Below are positions 43,121 through 51,345 of a stretch of 64,000 nt of DNA, piece by piece. The DNA lies in contig CAVQCA010000140.1 of assembly GCA_963710815.1 (NCBI GenBank), forward strand, positions 21,210 to 85,209. The letters are read 5' to 3'. This stretch comes from CAVQCA01 sp963710815 (GTDB lineage Bacteria > Pseudomonadota > Gammaproteobacteria > UBA9214). Numbering within the stretch: the stretch's first letter is position 1; each line of letters starts with the position of its first letter. Both the position numbers and the translations under genes were made by a program. The notes below the pieces were generated by a model, which saw only the letters and a list, made by a program, of their open reading frames with translations, was not told the origin of the DNA and did not search any database.

Positions 43121-44480
43121 GGGCCTGGTCTCCCGGCAGCGAAGATTGCGGTTTGCGCCCGGCATCCATGGGAAGCGGTTTCAGCACGGCGACGGTCTGT
43201 CGTTGCGCTACCAGATATTTACGCGCCACCGCCTGGACCTGTGCGGCGGTAACGGCATTGATCCGCACGACGTATTCATCCATTAACGACCAGTCGAGCC
43301 CGACCGCTTCCAGCTGACCGATCTGCATGGCCTGATTCATGATTGAATCCTTCTGGAACACGTCACTCGCCACCACCTGCGCCTTGACCCGCGCCAGTTC
43401 CTCCCCGGTCACGGGCGTCTCCTGCAGCTGTTTCACCTGCTCCTGCAGCGCCGCCTCCAGCGTCGGAATGCCAGTCGAGTTCGCCGGCGTGCCGTCCAGC
43501 AGGAACAGGCTCGACTGGCGGCTGTACAGGCTGTAACCTGCGCCGGCGCTCGCGGCCACCTGTGCGCCGCGCACCAGATTGCGGGTCAGCCGCGCGCTGT
43601 CCCCGCCGTCCAGTATCCCGGATAACACCTCGAGGGCATAAGGCTCCCACTCGTCGCTGGCGGTTTTCAGCACCGGCACCTTGTAACCGATCACCAGGTA
43701 AGGCACCTCGGCCGGCACTTCGACTGTGATGCGGCGTGGTCCGTCCTGTTCGGGTTCCAGACGGGGCTTGGGCGGGATGATGGTTTCGGGCTTGAGCGGT
43801 TCGAAATATTTTTTTGCCAGTTTCAGCACCTTATCTGGCGCCACGTCGCCGACGACCACGACCACCGCATTGTTCGGCGCGTACCAGCGCCTGTACCAGC
43901 CCTGCAGGTCATCCAGACGCATGTTCTCCAGGTCGTTCATCCAGCCGATGGTCGGAATTCGGTAGGAACTGGTGGTGAAGGCGGTGGCGGCGAACTGTTC
44001 GTAGGTCAGCGAGGTAGGCTGGTCCTCGGTACGCAGCCGTCGCTCTTCCATCACCACCTTGCGTTCCTTGTCGTATTCCTTTTGCTGCAACAGCAGGTTA
44101 CGCATACGGTCCGATTCCAGCTCGAAGCTCACCGGCAGCCGACTCTTTTCCAGGCGCTGGTAATAGGCGGTGTAGTCCTGGCTGGTAAAGGCGTTTTCAT
44201 CCCCGCCGTTCTCGGCGATGATGCGGGAAAACTCTCCCGGACCATGGTCTTTGGTGCCCTTGAACATCATGTGTTCCAGCAGGTGCGAGAGACCGGTGAT
44301 GCCGCCATGCTCGTAGCTGGAGCCGACCTTGTACCACACCTGGGATACCACCACCGGGGCACGGTGATCTTCCTTCACAACCAGCTTGAGCCCGTTGTCA
44401 AGCCGATATTCATGGACCACCCCTGCCGCAAAGGCGGCATGACAGCAGGCCAGCAGCATGGCCGGCAAAACAAGACGCAT
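43110..44480 (-). CDS. M16 zinc peptidase, catalytic partner
   Basis: 456-aa exported metallopeptidase. Signal peptide MRLVLPAMLLACCHAAFA; the inverted zinc motif HLLEH at residues 66-70 and the distal Glu in the ENGGDENAFTSQDYTAYY region are intact. The MEERRLRTEDQP and WYAPNNAVVVVVGDV segments are typical of periplasmic M16 peptidases. Encoded with the inactive partner downstream and divergently from ftsY, a common gammaproteobacterial arrangement. The physiological substrate is unknown. Confidence 0.92.
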   Translation of the reverse strand: MRLVLPAMLLACCHAAFAAGVVHEYRLDNGLKLVVKEDHRAPVVVSQVWYKVGSSYEHGGITGLSHLLEHMMFKGTKDHGPGEFSRIIAENGGDENAFTSQDYTAYYQRLEKSRLPVSFELESDRMRNLLLQQKEYDKERKVVMEERRLRTEDQPTSLTYEQFAATAFTTSSYRIPTIGWMNDLENMRLDDLQGWYRRWYAPNNAVVVVVGDVAPDKVLKLAKKYFEPLKPETIIPPKPRLEPEQDGPRRITVEVPAEVPYLVIGYKVPVLKTASDEWEPYALEVLSGILDGGDSARLTRNLVRGAQVAASAGAGYSLYSRQSSLFLLDGTPANSTGIPTLEAALQEQVKQLQETPVTGEELARVKAQVVASDVFQKDSIMNQAMQIGQLEAVGLDWSLMDEYVVRINAVTAAQVQAVARKYLVAQRQTVAVLKPLPMDAGRKPQSSLPGDQAHVR

Positions 44481-44585
44481 TGATTCTCTCCGTGTGTTCG
44501 CCTGTTAACCCGCACGGGCCGGGAGTGGTAGGATACACGCCTCTCGGGGTCCTGTCCCCGCCATGCAATTACTGACAGCGCACAC

Positions 44586-45563
44586 ATGCTCGGTTTCCGG
44601 AAGAACACGACTGCCGCCGACCCGGACACGCCAAAGAAGACCGGCCTGTTCGCCCGCCTGAAGTCCGGCCTGGCCCGCACCCGCCACAGTCTGACCGAGG
44701 GCGTGGCCTCGCTGGTGTTGGGCAGCAAGGCCATCGATGCCGAACTGCTGGAGGAGATCGAGACCACCCTGCTGGTTGCCGACGTCGGTGTCGAGGCCAC
44801 CCGTGAAATCATCGATGACCTCACGGCGCGCGCCTCGCGCAAGGAACTGGACAACGCCGGAGCGCTGATGGACGCCTTGCGCGAGGACATGCGGGCCATC
44901 CTCGAGCCCGTCAGCGTGCCGCTGTCGATACCACCGGATACGCGTCCCTTCGTGATTCTCATGGTCGGTATCAACGGCGCCGGCAAGACCACCACCATCG
45001 GCAAACTGGCCCATCGCCTGCGCCAGGACGGCCTCAAGGTCATGCTGGCCGCCGGGGACACCTTCCGCGCGGCCGCCGTGGAGCAGTTGCAGACCTGGGG
45101 AGAACGCAACGACGTGCCGGTCATCGCGCAGCGACCGGGCGCCGATGCGGCCTCCGTAATCTACGATGCCCTGGAGGCCGCGAGGGCGCGCGGCATCGAT
45201 GTGCTGATCGCCGATACCGCAGGGCGCCTGCACACTCAGTCGAATCTGATGGAAGAGCTCAGGAAGATCCGGCGCGTGCTGGGCAAGCTCGATGCGGACG
45301 CCCCCCACGAGGTGATGCTGGTGGTGGACGCCGGCACCGGACAGAACGCACTCAACCAGGCCCGGCAATTTCACGAGGTGGTCGGACTCTCCGGCATCGC
45401 GATGACCAAGCTCGACGGCACCGCCAAGGGCGGCATCATCTTTGCGATCGCGAAGCAACTGGGCTTCCCGATCCGCTTCATCGGCGTCGGTGAAGGCATC
45501 GAGAACCTGCGCGAATTCAACGCCGCGGAATTTGTCGATGCACTGTTCGAAACGGATGAATAA
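44586..45563 (+). CDS. ftsY: Signal recognition particle receptor FtsY
   Basis: SRP receptor GTPase that docks ribosome-nascent-chain complexes at the membrane. 325 aa: short acidic/basic A domain, N domain (GLFARLKSGLARTRHSLTEGV), G domain with GINGAGKTTT (P-loop), DTFRAAAVEQL, DTAGRLHTQSNLMEEL, TKLDGTAKGG and the closing GVGEGIENLREFNAAEFVDALF. First gene of the ftsY-ftsE-ftsX-rpoH cluster, but separated from ftsE by a dispersed repeat. Confidence 0.97.
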   Translation: MLGFRKNTTAADPDTPKKTGLFARLKSGLARTRHSLTEGVASLVLGSKAIDAELLEEIETTLLVADVGVEATREIIDDLTARASRKELDNAGALMDALREDMRAILEPVSVPLSIPPDTRPFVILMVGINGAGKTTTIGKLAHRLRQDGLKVMLAAGDTFRAAAVEQLQTWGERNDVPVIAQRPGADAASVIYDALEAARARGIDVLIADTAGRLHTQSNLMEELRKIRRVLGKLDADAPHEVMLVVDAGTGQNALNQARQFHEVVGLSGIAMTKLDGTAKGGIIFAIAKQLGFPIRFIGVGEGIENLREFNAAEFVDALFETDE

Positions 45564-45570
45564 AAAAGGA

Positions 45571-45649
45571 TTCACCGCAGAGACGCAAAGAACGCAAAGT
45601 TGTTAAATTGTTTTTACAAATAAGTTTCTTTGCGAACTTTGCGGTGAAT
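45571..45649. repeat. Dispersed palindromic repeat family 1, copy 2
   Basis: Left arm TTCACCGCAGAGACGCAAAG then AACGCAAAG; right arm CTTTGCGAACTTTGCGGTGA. Loop about 28 bases, AT-rich. Lies seven bases after the ftsY stop and before ftsE. Confidence 0.85.
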
Positions 45650-45699
45650 ATTGTGTTGATGCATGACTCAATTACCTGCCCTTCGGGACTGACCACGCA

Positions 45700-46365
45700 A
45701 TGATCCAGTTCGACAACGTCAGCAAGCGCTACCCGGGCGGCTTCGAGGCACTGAGCAACGTCAGTTTCCACCTCGAGGCAGGCACCATGACCTTTCTCAC
45801 CGGGCATTCGGGCGCCGGCAAGAGCACCCTGCTGAAACTGATCGCCGTGATCGAAAAGGCCACCAGCGGCCAGGTCCTCGTCGACGGGCAGAATGTCGCG
45901 CGCCTCGGCCGGTACGGCATCCCCTTCCTGCGCCGCAAGATCGGCTTCATCTTTCAGGATCATCACCTGCTGTTCGACCGTACCGTGTTCGACAACGTCG
46001 CCCTGCCGCTGATCATCGCCGGCTACCGGCACCAGGAAATCGGCCGCCGGGTGCGCGCCGCGCTGGACAAGGTCGGCCTGCTCGGCAAGGAGCGTCTCTA
46101 TCCCATCACCCTCTCCGGGGGCGAGCAGCAGCGGGTCGGCATCGCCCGTGCCGTGGTCAACAAGCCGCTGCTGCTGCTGGCCGACGAGCCAACCGGCAAC
46201 CTCGATCCCGAACTCTCGCGCGAGGTCATGGACCTGTTTGCCCTGTTCAACCGGGTGGGTGTCAGTGTCCTTATCGCCAGTCATGACCTCGCCCTGATCA
46301 ACCAGTTCAACACCCCGGTCATCACACTGGACCACGGGCGCGTGGCGGTCCGCGTGGCGGCATGA
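45700..46365 (+). CDS. ftsE: Cell division ATP-binding protein FtsE
   Basis: 221-aa ABC ATPase that with FtsX activates cell-wall hydrolases during division. Walker A GHSGAGKSTLLKL, signature LSGGEQQRVGIARA, Walker B LLLADEPTGNLD, H-loop ASHD. Starts MIQFDNVSKRYPGGFEAL as usual. The ATGA overlap with ftsX indicates coupling. Confidence 0.97.
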   Translation: MIQFDNVSKRYPGGFEALSNVSFHLEAGTMTFLTGHSGAGKSTLLKLIAVIEKATSGQVLVDGQNVARLGRYGIPFLRRKIGFIFQDHHLLFDRTVFDNVALPLIIAGYRHQEIGRRVRAALDKVGLLGKERLYPITLSGGEQQRVGIARAVVNKPLLLLADEPTGNLDPELSREVMDLFALFNRVGVSVLIASHDLALINQFNTPVITLDHGRVAVRVAA

Positions 46366-47348
46366 GACGAACGGGTGCAAACCGGCGCCGGGCGGCGCAC
46401 GCAACGGGAGAAACCCTGAAGCGGATGCTGGCACCGGGCACGCTGACGACGCGCCATGCGCAAGTGGCCCTCGACAGCCTCGGCCGCCTGTACCGTAACC
46501 GCCTGGCCACGCTGATGACCGTCATGGTGATCGGCATCGCGCTCGCCCTGCCCGCAGGTCTGTATCTGCTGCTTGCCAACCTCGACCGGCTCAGCGGCTC
46601 CTGGGAAGGACAGGTCAGCCTGTCGGTGTTTCTGAAGGACACGTTCAAGGGAGATGCCGCCCGCAAGGTGGCGAACCAGGTGCGCACCTGGCCGGAGGTC
46701 GCCGCGGTCAGGCTGATCACGCCGGAGCAGGCACTGGAGGAGTTCAGCCGGCGCTCCGGCTTTGCCGACGTACTCGCGGCCCTGGACGAGAACCCCCTGC
46801 CAGCGGTACTGGTGGTGACGCCGGGCGCGAATCACACGGACCCGGCGTCGGCCGCCGCGCTGAAGAAAAAATTGCGCATGCTGCCGGAAACCGACATGGT
46901 CGAGCTTGATCTGCAGTGGGTCAGGCGACTGGCGGCCATCCTGGACACCGCCCGGCGCGCCGTGCTGCTGGTAAGCGCCTTGCTGGCGCTCGCCGTGCTG
47001 CTGATGGTGGGCAACACCATCCGGCTGGAGATCCAGAACCGGCGTGAGGAAATCCTGGTGACCAAACTGATCGGGGCCACCAACGGGTTCGTTCGGCGGC
47101 CGTTTCTCTACAGCGGCGTCTGGTACGGCGTACTGGGCGCAGCGGTTGCCTGGGTGGTGGTGGAACTGGGTTTTTACCTGCTGGAGACTCCGGTACACCA
47201 CCTGGTCGGTCTGTACGAGGGGAACTTTGAACTGTACACCCGGCCCTGGCAGCTCCTGCTGGCATTGCTGGGCGGGGGCGTCACCCTGGGCCTGGTCGGC
47301 TCCTGGCTGGCCGTCGGCCGGCATCTCGGCGCGGTCGAACCACGTTAG
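46362..47348 (+). CDS. ftsX: Cell division permease FtsX
   Basis: 328-aa type VII-like ABC permease partner of FtsE. After a basic N-terminal tail of about 45 residues come helix 1 (LMTVMVIGIALALPAGLYLLL), a periplasmic loop (VSLSVFLKDTFKGDAARK... WVRRLAAIL) and three C-terminal helices with the NTIRLEIQNRREEILVTKLIGAT segment. Four-base overlap with ftsE. Confidence 0.95.
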   Translation: MRRTGANRRRAAHATGETLKRMLAPGTLTTRHAQVALDSLGRLYRNRLATLMTVMVIGIALALPAGLYLLLANLDRLSGSWEGQVSLSVFLKDTFKGDAARKVANQVRTWPEVAAVRLITPEQALEEFSRRSGFADVLAALDENPLPAVLVVTPGANHTDPASAAALKKKLRMLPETDMVELDLQWVRRLAAILDTARRAVLLVSALLALAVLLMVGNTIRLEIQNRREEILVTKLIGATNGFVRRPFLYSGVWYGVLGAAVAWVVVELGFYLLETPVHHLVGLYEGNFELYTRPWQLLLALLGGGVTLGLVGSWLAVGRHLGAVEPR

Positions 47349-47401
47349 CCCGCACCCGGGTATTTGCCGGATCGCCGATTTTCCGGAACCTTTTCGACAT
47401 A

Positions 47402-47431
47402 TTGGCACTCTGAAAGTGGGAGTGCTAGGAT
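47402..47431 (+). promoter_or_regulatory. CIRCE operator (HrcA site) over the rpoH promoter
   Basis: TTGGCACTC-N9-GAGTGCTAG (47402-47428) matches the CIRCE consensus TTAGCACTC-N9-GAGTGCTAA with one change in each arm and the exact 9-base spacer. A sigma-70-like promoter coincides with it: TTGGCA (47402-47407), 18-base spacer, TAGGAT (47426-47431). HrcA bound here would cover both promoter elements. rpoH starts 30 bases downstream. Confidence 0.8.
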
Positions 47432-47460
47432 AACCACAGACGAAAACGAGTGTCAGGCTT

Positions 47461-48336
47461 ATGAGAAAAATTTTAGCCAATATAAATCAATCAGTTGAAA
47501 TCGCATTGCCGATGCCGGCAGGCAACCTCGAGCAATACATTCAGGCGGCCTTCAGTGTCCCCGTGCTGAGCATCGAGGAGGAGCGACGGCTGGCCGAGCG
47601 CCTGCAGCAGGACAACGATCTCGATGCCGCGCGCCAGCTGGTGGTCGCGCACCTGCGATTCGTGATCCGGATTGCCCGCGGCTACAGCGGCTACGGTCTG
47701 GCGCTGGGCGACCTGATCCAGGAAGGCAATATCGGCTTGATGAAGGCGGTCAAACGTTACGATCCCACACTGGGGGTGCGTCTGGTCTCCTTTGCCGTAC
47801 ACTGGGTCCGTGCCGAGATCCACGAATTCATCCTCCGCAACTGGCGCATCGTCAAGGTCGCCACCACCAAGGCGCAACGCAAACTGTTCTTCAATCTGCG
47901 CAGCGCGAAAAAACACCTCGGCTGGATGAATCGGGATGAGGTCAATGCCATGGCGGAGGATCTCGGTGTGAAGCCGGAAACGGTGCTGGAGATGGAATCA
48001 CGCCTGAGCGGGCAGGATATGTGCTTCGATCCGCCCGACAACGAGGACGATGACAGCGCCCACCACTACGCCCCGGCCGCCTACCTTGGAGATGCCGCGG
48101 CCGACCCGGCGTTGCAGCTGGAAACGGATGACTGGCAGGAGCGCAATTCAGGCAGCCTGCGGAAGGCAATGGCACAGCTGGATGAACGCAGCCGCGTCAT
48201 CGTCGAGGCACGCTGGCTGGCTGACAGCAAGTCCACCCTGCATGAACTCGCCGCGCGCTTCGGCATCTCTGCCGAGCGCATCCGCCAGCTGGAGAAAAAC
48301 GCTATCGACAAGCTGAAGAAGACGATGGCGGCGTAA
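47461..48336 (+). CDS. rpoH: Heat-shock sigma factor RpoH (sigma-32)
   Basis: Directs RNA polymerase to heat-shock promoters. 291 aa: region 2 (LVVAHLRFVIRIARGYSGYGLALGDLIQEGNIGLMKAVKRYDP; the core-binding/melting VSFAVHWVRAEIHEFILRNWRIVKVATTKAQRKLFFNLR), with the RpoH box following it, and region 4 (STLHELAARFGISAERIRQLEKNAIDKLK). Located after ftsX as in most gammaproteobacteria but with its own promoter, which bears a CIRCE element, so HrcA repression is predicted. Confidence 0.97.
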   Translation: MRKILANINQSVEIALPMPAGNLEQYIQAAFSVPVLSIEEERRLAERLQQDNDLDAARQLVVAHLRFVIRIARGYSGYGLALGDLIQEGNIGLMKAVKRYDPTLGVRLVSFAVHWVRAEIHEFILRNWRIVKVATTKAQRKLFFNLRSAKKHLGWMNRDEVNAMAEDLGVKPETVLEMESRLSGQDMCFDPPDNEDDDSAHHYAPAAYLGDAAADPALQLETDDWQERNSGSLRKAMAQLDERSRVIVEARWLADSKSTLHELAARFGISAERIRQLEKNAIDKLKKTMAA

Positions 48337-48362
48337 GTGAGCTGCGCTTTACCGATCAGGAC

Positions 48363-48388
48363 AACGGCCCGCAAGGGCCGTTTTTTTC
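48363..48388 (+). terminator. Rho-independent terminator of rpoH
   Basis: AACGGCCC-GCAA-GGGCCGTT stem-loop with GCAA tetraloop followed by a T7 run, 26 bases after the rpoH stop. Confidence 0.93.
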
Positions 48389-48514
48389 TTTCACCGCAGA
48401 GCCCCGGAGCACGCAGAAAAAGTGAAGTAGCGCGAGGTTAATGAAGGTGCCCGGCAAGAAGGTTTTTACCGACTATAGGATTCTCTGCGTCCTCCGCGGC
48501 TCTGCGGTGAAATA
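48389..48514. repeat. Dispersed palindromic repeat family 1, copy 3 (variant)
   Basis: Left arm TTCACCGCAGAGCCCCGGAG then CACGCAGAAAA; right arm TTCTCTGCGTCCTCCGCGGC then TCTGCGGTGAA. Arms about 60 bases apart, between rpoH and cyoE. A diverged subtype in which GACGCAAAG is replaced. Confidence 0.8.
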
Positions 48515-48534
48515 ATTCATCACGCCAGCGATGC

Positions 48535-49464
48535 TCAGTACAGCGCCGGCAGGTAATGGTCCACCAGCAGGAGGGCGAAGATGGCCATCAGGTACCAGAT
48601 GGAATAACCGAAGGTCTGCATCGCAACTTTCTCGTCCCTGCCCAGCATCAGACGGATCGCATAATAGAGAAAGCCGCCATCGAGCAGCAGCGCGCCGGTG
48701 AAATAGATAAAGCCGCTCATGTGCATGGCAAACGGCAGCACACTCACCGCCAGCAGCAGCAGGGTGTAGAGCAGCACCTGCAGGCGGGTGAATGGCACCC
48801 CGTGGGTTACCGGCAGCATCGGTATGTCCACCTTGGCGTATTCGTGGCGGCGGTGTATCGCCAGCGCCCAGAAATGCGGCGGTGTCCAGACGAACACAAT
48901 CAGGAAGAGCAGCAGCGCATGCGGGTCGAGCGAGCCGGTCAGCGCGGTCCAGCCCAGGATCGGCGGGGCCGCCCCGGCGGCCCCGCCGATGACGATGTTC
49001 TGGGGCGTGGCGCGCTTGAGGAACAGGGTGTAGACGATGGCATAACCGACCAGTGACAGCAAAGTGAGCAGCGCCGTCAGTGTATTGATCAGGGTAACCA
49101 GCATCACCATGGACAGGATGCCCAGCAGCGCCGCGAACAGCAGGGCATCGCGTGGCCGAATCGCACCCTGCGGCAGGGGACGGTGTCGGGTGCGCGCCAT
49201 GCGTGCATCCTCACGTGAGTCGAGTACGTGGTTGATCGCCGCCGCCGCGGAGGCGGCCAGCCCGATACCGAGATTGCCGAACAGCAGCACATCCAGCGGC
49301 ACCATGCCGGGGGGTGAGGTGGCCAGAAACATCCCGACCATGGCCGTGAACACAATCAGCGCGACCACCTTGAGCTTGCACAGGCCCAGGTAGCTTTTCA
49401 CCAGCCCCGATACCGACGCATCCGGACCGCCGTCAGGGGCATTCTCATCGACCGAAACGGTCAT
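48535..49464 (-). CDS. cyoE: Protoheme IX farnesyltransferase (heme O synthase)
   Basis: Adds a farnesyl group to heme B to give heme O. 309-aa UbiA-superfamily membrane protein with the first Asp-rich motif NHVLDSREDARMARTRHRPLP, the second region HRRHEYAKVDIPMLPVTHG and about eight helices. Last gene of the SURF1-SCO-like-cyoE set beside the cytochrome oxidase genes. The heme A synthase gene that usually accompanies it is absent here. Confidence 0.95.
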   Translation of the reverse strand: MTVSVDENAPDGGPDASVSGLVKSYLGLCKLKVVALIVFTAMVGMFLATSPPGMVPLDVLLFGNLGIGLAASAAAAINHVLDSREDARMARTRHRPLPQGAIRPRDALLFAALLGILSMVMLVTLINTLTALLTLLSLVGYAIVYTLFLKRATPQNIVIGGAAGAAPPILGWTALTGSLDPHALLLFLIVFVWTPPHFWALAIHRRHEYAKVDIPMLPVTHGVPFTRLQVLLYTLLLLAVSVLPFAMHMSGFIYFTGALLLDGGFLYYAIRLMLGRDEKVAMQTFGYSIWYLMAIFALLLVDHYLPALY

Positions 49465-49472
49465 ACCAGTCC

Positions 49473-50138
49473 TCAGCCGACGTGGGAGTACTTCAGCAGT
49501 CTTTGCAGGTCCTGAATCATGCCGCGCGGATCTTTCTCAGGCCGATAGTACATCATCAGGTATCCCTGCGGGTCGATCAGGTACACGTTGCCGGCGCCCT
49601 GCATGGGGAGCCCTCCGACGCTGAACACGGGGCCGAGCGCCTCGGCCTGCCCGGTCGAAAGCATGCCCACCGCCACCCCCGGATAGTCGGCCTGGAGCTG
49701 TTTCAAGGCCGCGGCGTCTGATGCGCCGGTGCCCAGGAACAGGCGTTGCACGCGCCGCATATTCTCTCCCAGGGAGAGGCGCACCTGGCGCATGCGGTAC
49801 AACTGGTCGCGGCAAGCCTGCGCACAGGCGGCATCACCGATATAAACCAGCGTCCATTTACCGCCCGGGATTTCCTCACTGAGCGGCTTTCCCTCGGCGT
49901 CGAGCAAACCCGCCGGCAAGGTCAACGGCCGGGGCGGTTGTATCAGGGCGCCCTTGTTGGTCGTGGCGGACGGCCGCCAGCCGTGTTCCGCGCGCATATG
50001 CATCAGCCACGCCACCAGCACCGGCATGATGAACAGCAGCGCCAGCAGAACCAGCGCCTGCCGTGAATTGATGAAACCCCGTTGCCGACGCGCCACGGAC
50101 CCCGCTGCTGTATACCTGTCACCGCTTTCCTGTTTCAT
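49473..50138 (-). CDS. SCO-like thioredoxin-fold protein of cytochrome oxidase cluster
   Basis: 221-aa protein with one N-terminal helix (QALVLLALLFIMPVLVAWLM) and a thioredoxin-like domain containing CxxxC (Cys105 and Cys109), as in SCO1/SenC copper chaperones. The family's distal His is not obvious. The YLIDPQGYLMMYY strand is typical of SCO/peroxiredoxin folds. It probably helps assemble the CuA centre of oxidase subunit II. ATG 50138 (MKQESGDRYT) starts 35 bases after the SURF1 stop. Confidence 0.8.
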   Translation of the reverse strand: MKQESGDRYTAAGSVARRQRGFINSRQALVLLALLFIMPVLVAWLMHMRAEHGWRPSATTNKGALIQPPRPLTLPAGLLDAEGKPLSEEIPGGKWTLVYIGDAACAQACRDQLYRMRQVRLSLGENMRRVQRLFLGTGASDAAALKQLQADYPGVAVGMLSTGQAEALGPVFSVGGLPMQGAGNVYLIDPQGYLMMYYRPEKDPRGMIQDLQRLLKYSHVG

Positions 50139-50173
50139 AACCACCCGTTCTCGAAAATGCACCACCCGGGATA

Positions 50174-50911
50174 TTACCGCCGATACCGATGCGTGTTGAC
50201 GCCGACATAGATCAGCAACAGCACCAGCGCGAGCGTAAACCACTGCGCGGCATAGGCGCGATGTCTGTCAGGCGTGATGCCGTACACAGGCTTCCAGTCA
50301 CGGACGAAGCCCCCGGGGTTCGCCTTGTCCAGCAGCAGCACCAGCGGCAACAGCGGATGGCCGAGTCGCCGACCGATCTGACCAATCGCCACCTCCTGGA
50401 TCACCCGCGGCCAGCCCGTGCCTGGTTCCTCCTTCGCATCCAGCCGGAATGTCTTTTCCGGCGGCAGTTTGATCATCGCGTGCAGCTTGATGCGTTCCGC
50501 GGGTCCCGGCACCGCCGGCAACTGCGCACGGCTGGCGCCGGGAGGCACCCAGCCGCGGTTGACCAGCACCCAGCCCTCACCGGACCCCGCGCCGTCGAGA
50601 TGCAAGGGGGTGAGAACCTGGTAGCCGGCCACGCCCTGGTAAACCCGATTGTCCAGCAGCAACTGGTGATCCAGGTCATAAACCCCCTGCGCCGTCACCT
50701 GCCGGTATTCCAGATCGAGCCCGGATTCCAGCATACGCCGCAGCGGCCGGGCGGGCGCATGGATGCGTGCGGCATGGGTATCCACCAAGGCCTGTTTCCA
50801 GGCGGCGCGCTCGAGTTGCCAGTAGCCGAGACCCGTCAGGATCGGCAGCAGGACCAGTGTAGCCAGGCTGGGCCACAGTGACGGACGGAAATCGAAGGGA
50901 CCAACGCGCAT
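50174..50911 (-). CDS. SURF1 family cytochrome oxidase assembly protein
   Basis: 245-aa protein with two terminal helices (LATLVLLPILTGLGYWQLERAAWK and WFTLALVLLLIYVGVN) around a periplasmic domain with EYRQVTAQGVYD, VLVNRGWVPPG and RDWKPVYGITPDRHRAYAAQWF, all SURF1 hallmarks. SURF1 helps insert heme A into subunit I. Start ATG 50911. Divergent from the DUF2909 gene. Confidence 0.93.
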   Translation of the reverse strand: MRVGPFDFRPSLWPSLATLVLLPILTGLGYWQLERAAWKQALVDTHAARIHAPARPLRRMLESGLDLEYRQVTAQGVYDLDHQLLLDNRVYQGVAGYQVLTPLHLDGAGSGEGWVLVNRGWVPPGASRAQLPAVPGPAERIKLHAMIKLPPEKTFRLDAKEEPGTGWPRVIQEVAIGQIGRRLGHPLLPLVLLLDKANPGGFVRDWKPVYGITPDRHRAYAAQWFTLALVLLLIYVGVNTHRYRR

Positions 50912-50968
50912 CTCTGCATCCTGACTTTGCTATACTGGCCGCTTCATATCCCGGGAACCTCTACACCC

Positions 50969-51181
50969 ATGCTTGGCAAGATCATCATCATCCTGTTTCT
51001 GGTCGCCATCCTCGGCAGTCTCAGCAGCGGTTTGTTCTACCTCATAAAAGACAAGGGGTCGTCCGACCGGACCGTGCGCGCACTGACACTGCGCATCAGT
51101 CTCTCCGTACTGCTGTTCGTGCTGCTGATACTGGGCTACCTGACCGGCCTGCTACACCCCCACGGAATTCATACGGGGTGA
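50969..51181 (+). CDS. DUF2909 twin-helix membrane protein
   Basis: 70-aa membrane protein with two helices (IIIILFLVAILGSLSSGLFYLI and LSVLLFVLLILGYLTGLL) around a KDKGSSDRTVRALTLRISL loop, the pattern of DUF2909 proteins found beside cytochrome c oxidase genes. Function unknown, presumed in oxidase biogenesis. ATG 50969 gives the conserved MLGK start. Confidence 0.87.
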   Translation: MLGKIIIILFLVAILGSLSSGLFYLIKDKGSSDRTVRALTLRISLSVLLFVLLILGYLTGLLHPHGIHTG

Positions 51182-51280
51182 ACACCCACCGGTTATAGCG
51201 GATTAGCCGCGCGCTCCCTTCCGTTGCAGGGTGCACCCATGCGCACCGAAGAGAACTGATCTACTGTGTGCGGGACTCTG

Positions 51281-51316
51281 AAATGAAAAGGGCACCGCGA
51301 AGAACCTGCGGTGCCC
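51281..51316 (-). terminator. Terminator after coxC
   Basis: On the minus strand, GGGCACCGC-N9-GCGGTGCCC followed by TTTTCATTT, 30 bases past the coxC stop. It separates the coxBAC transcript from the downstream genes. Confidence 0.85.
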
Positions 51317-51345
51317 CCCGTATTGCCGGGCGCCCTGTATCGTCG

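Noticed and set aside
47402..47428. Sigma-54 or sigma-32 promoter reading of the rpoH upstream dyad
   Set aside because: TGGCAC lacks the GC element at the right spacing for sigma-54, and no CCCCAT-like -10 is placed for sigma-32; the exact CIRCE arms and 9-base spacer fit better.
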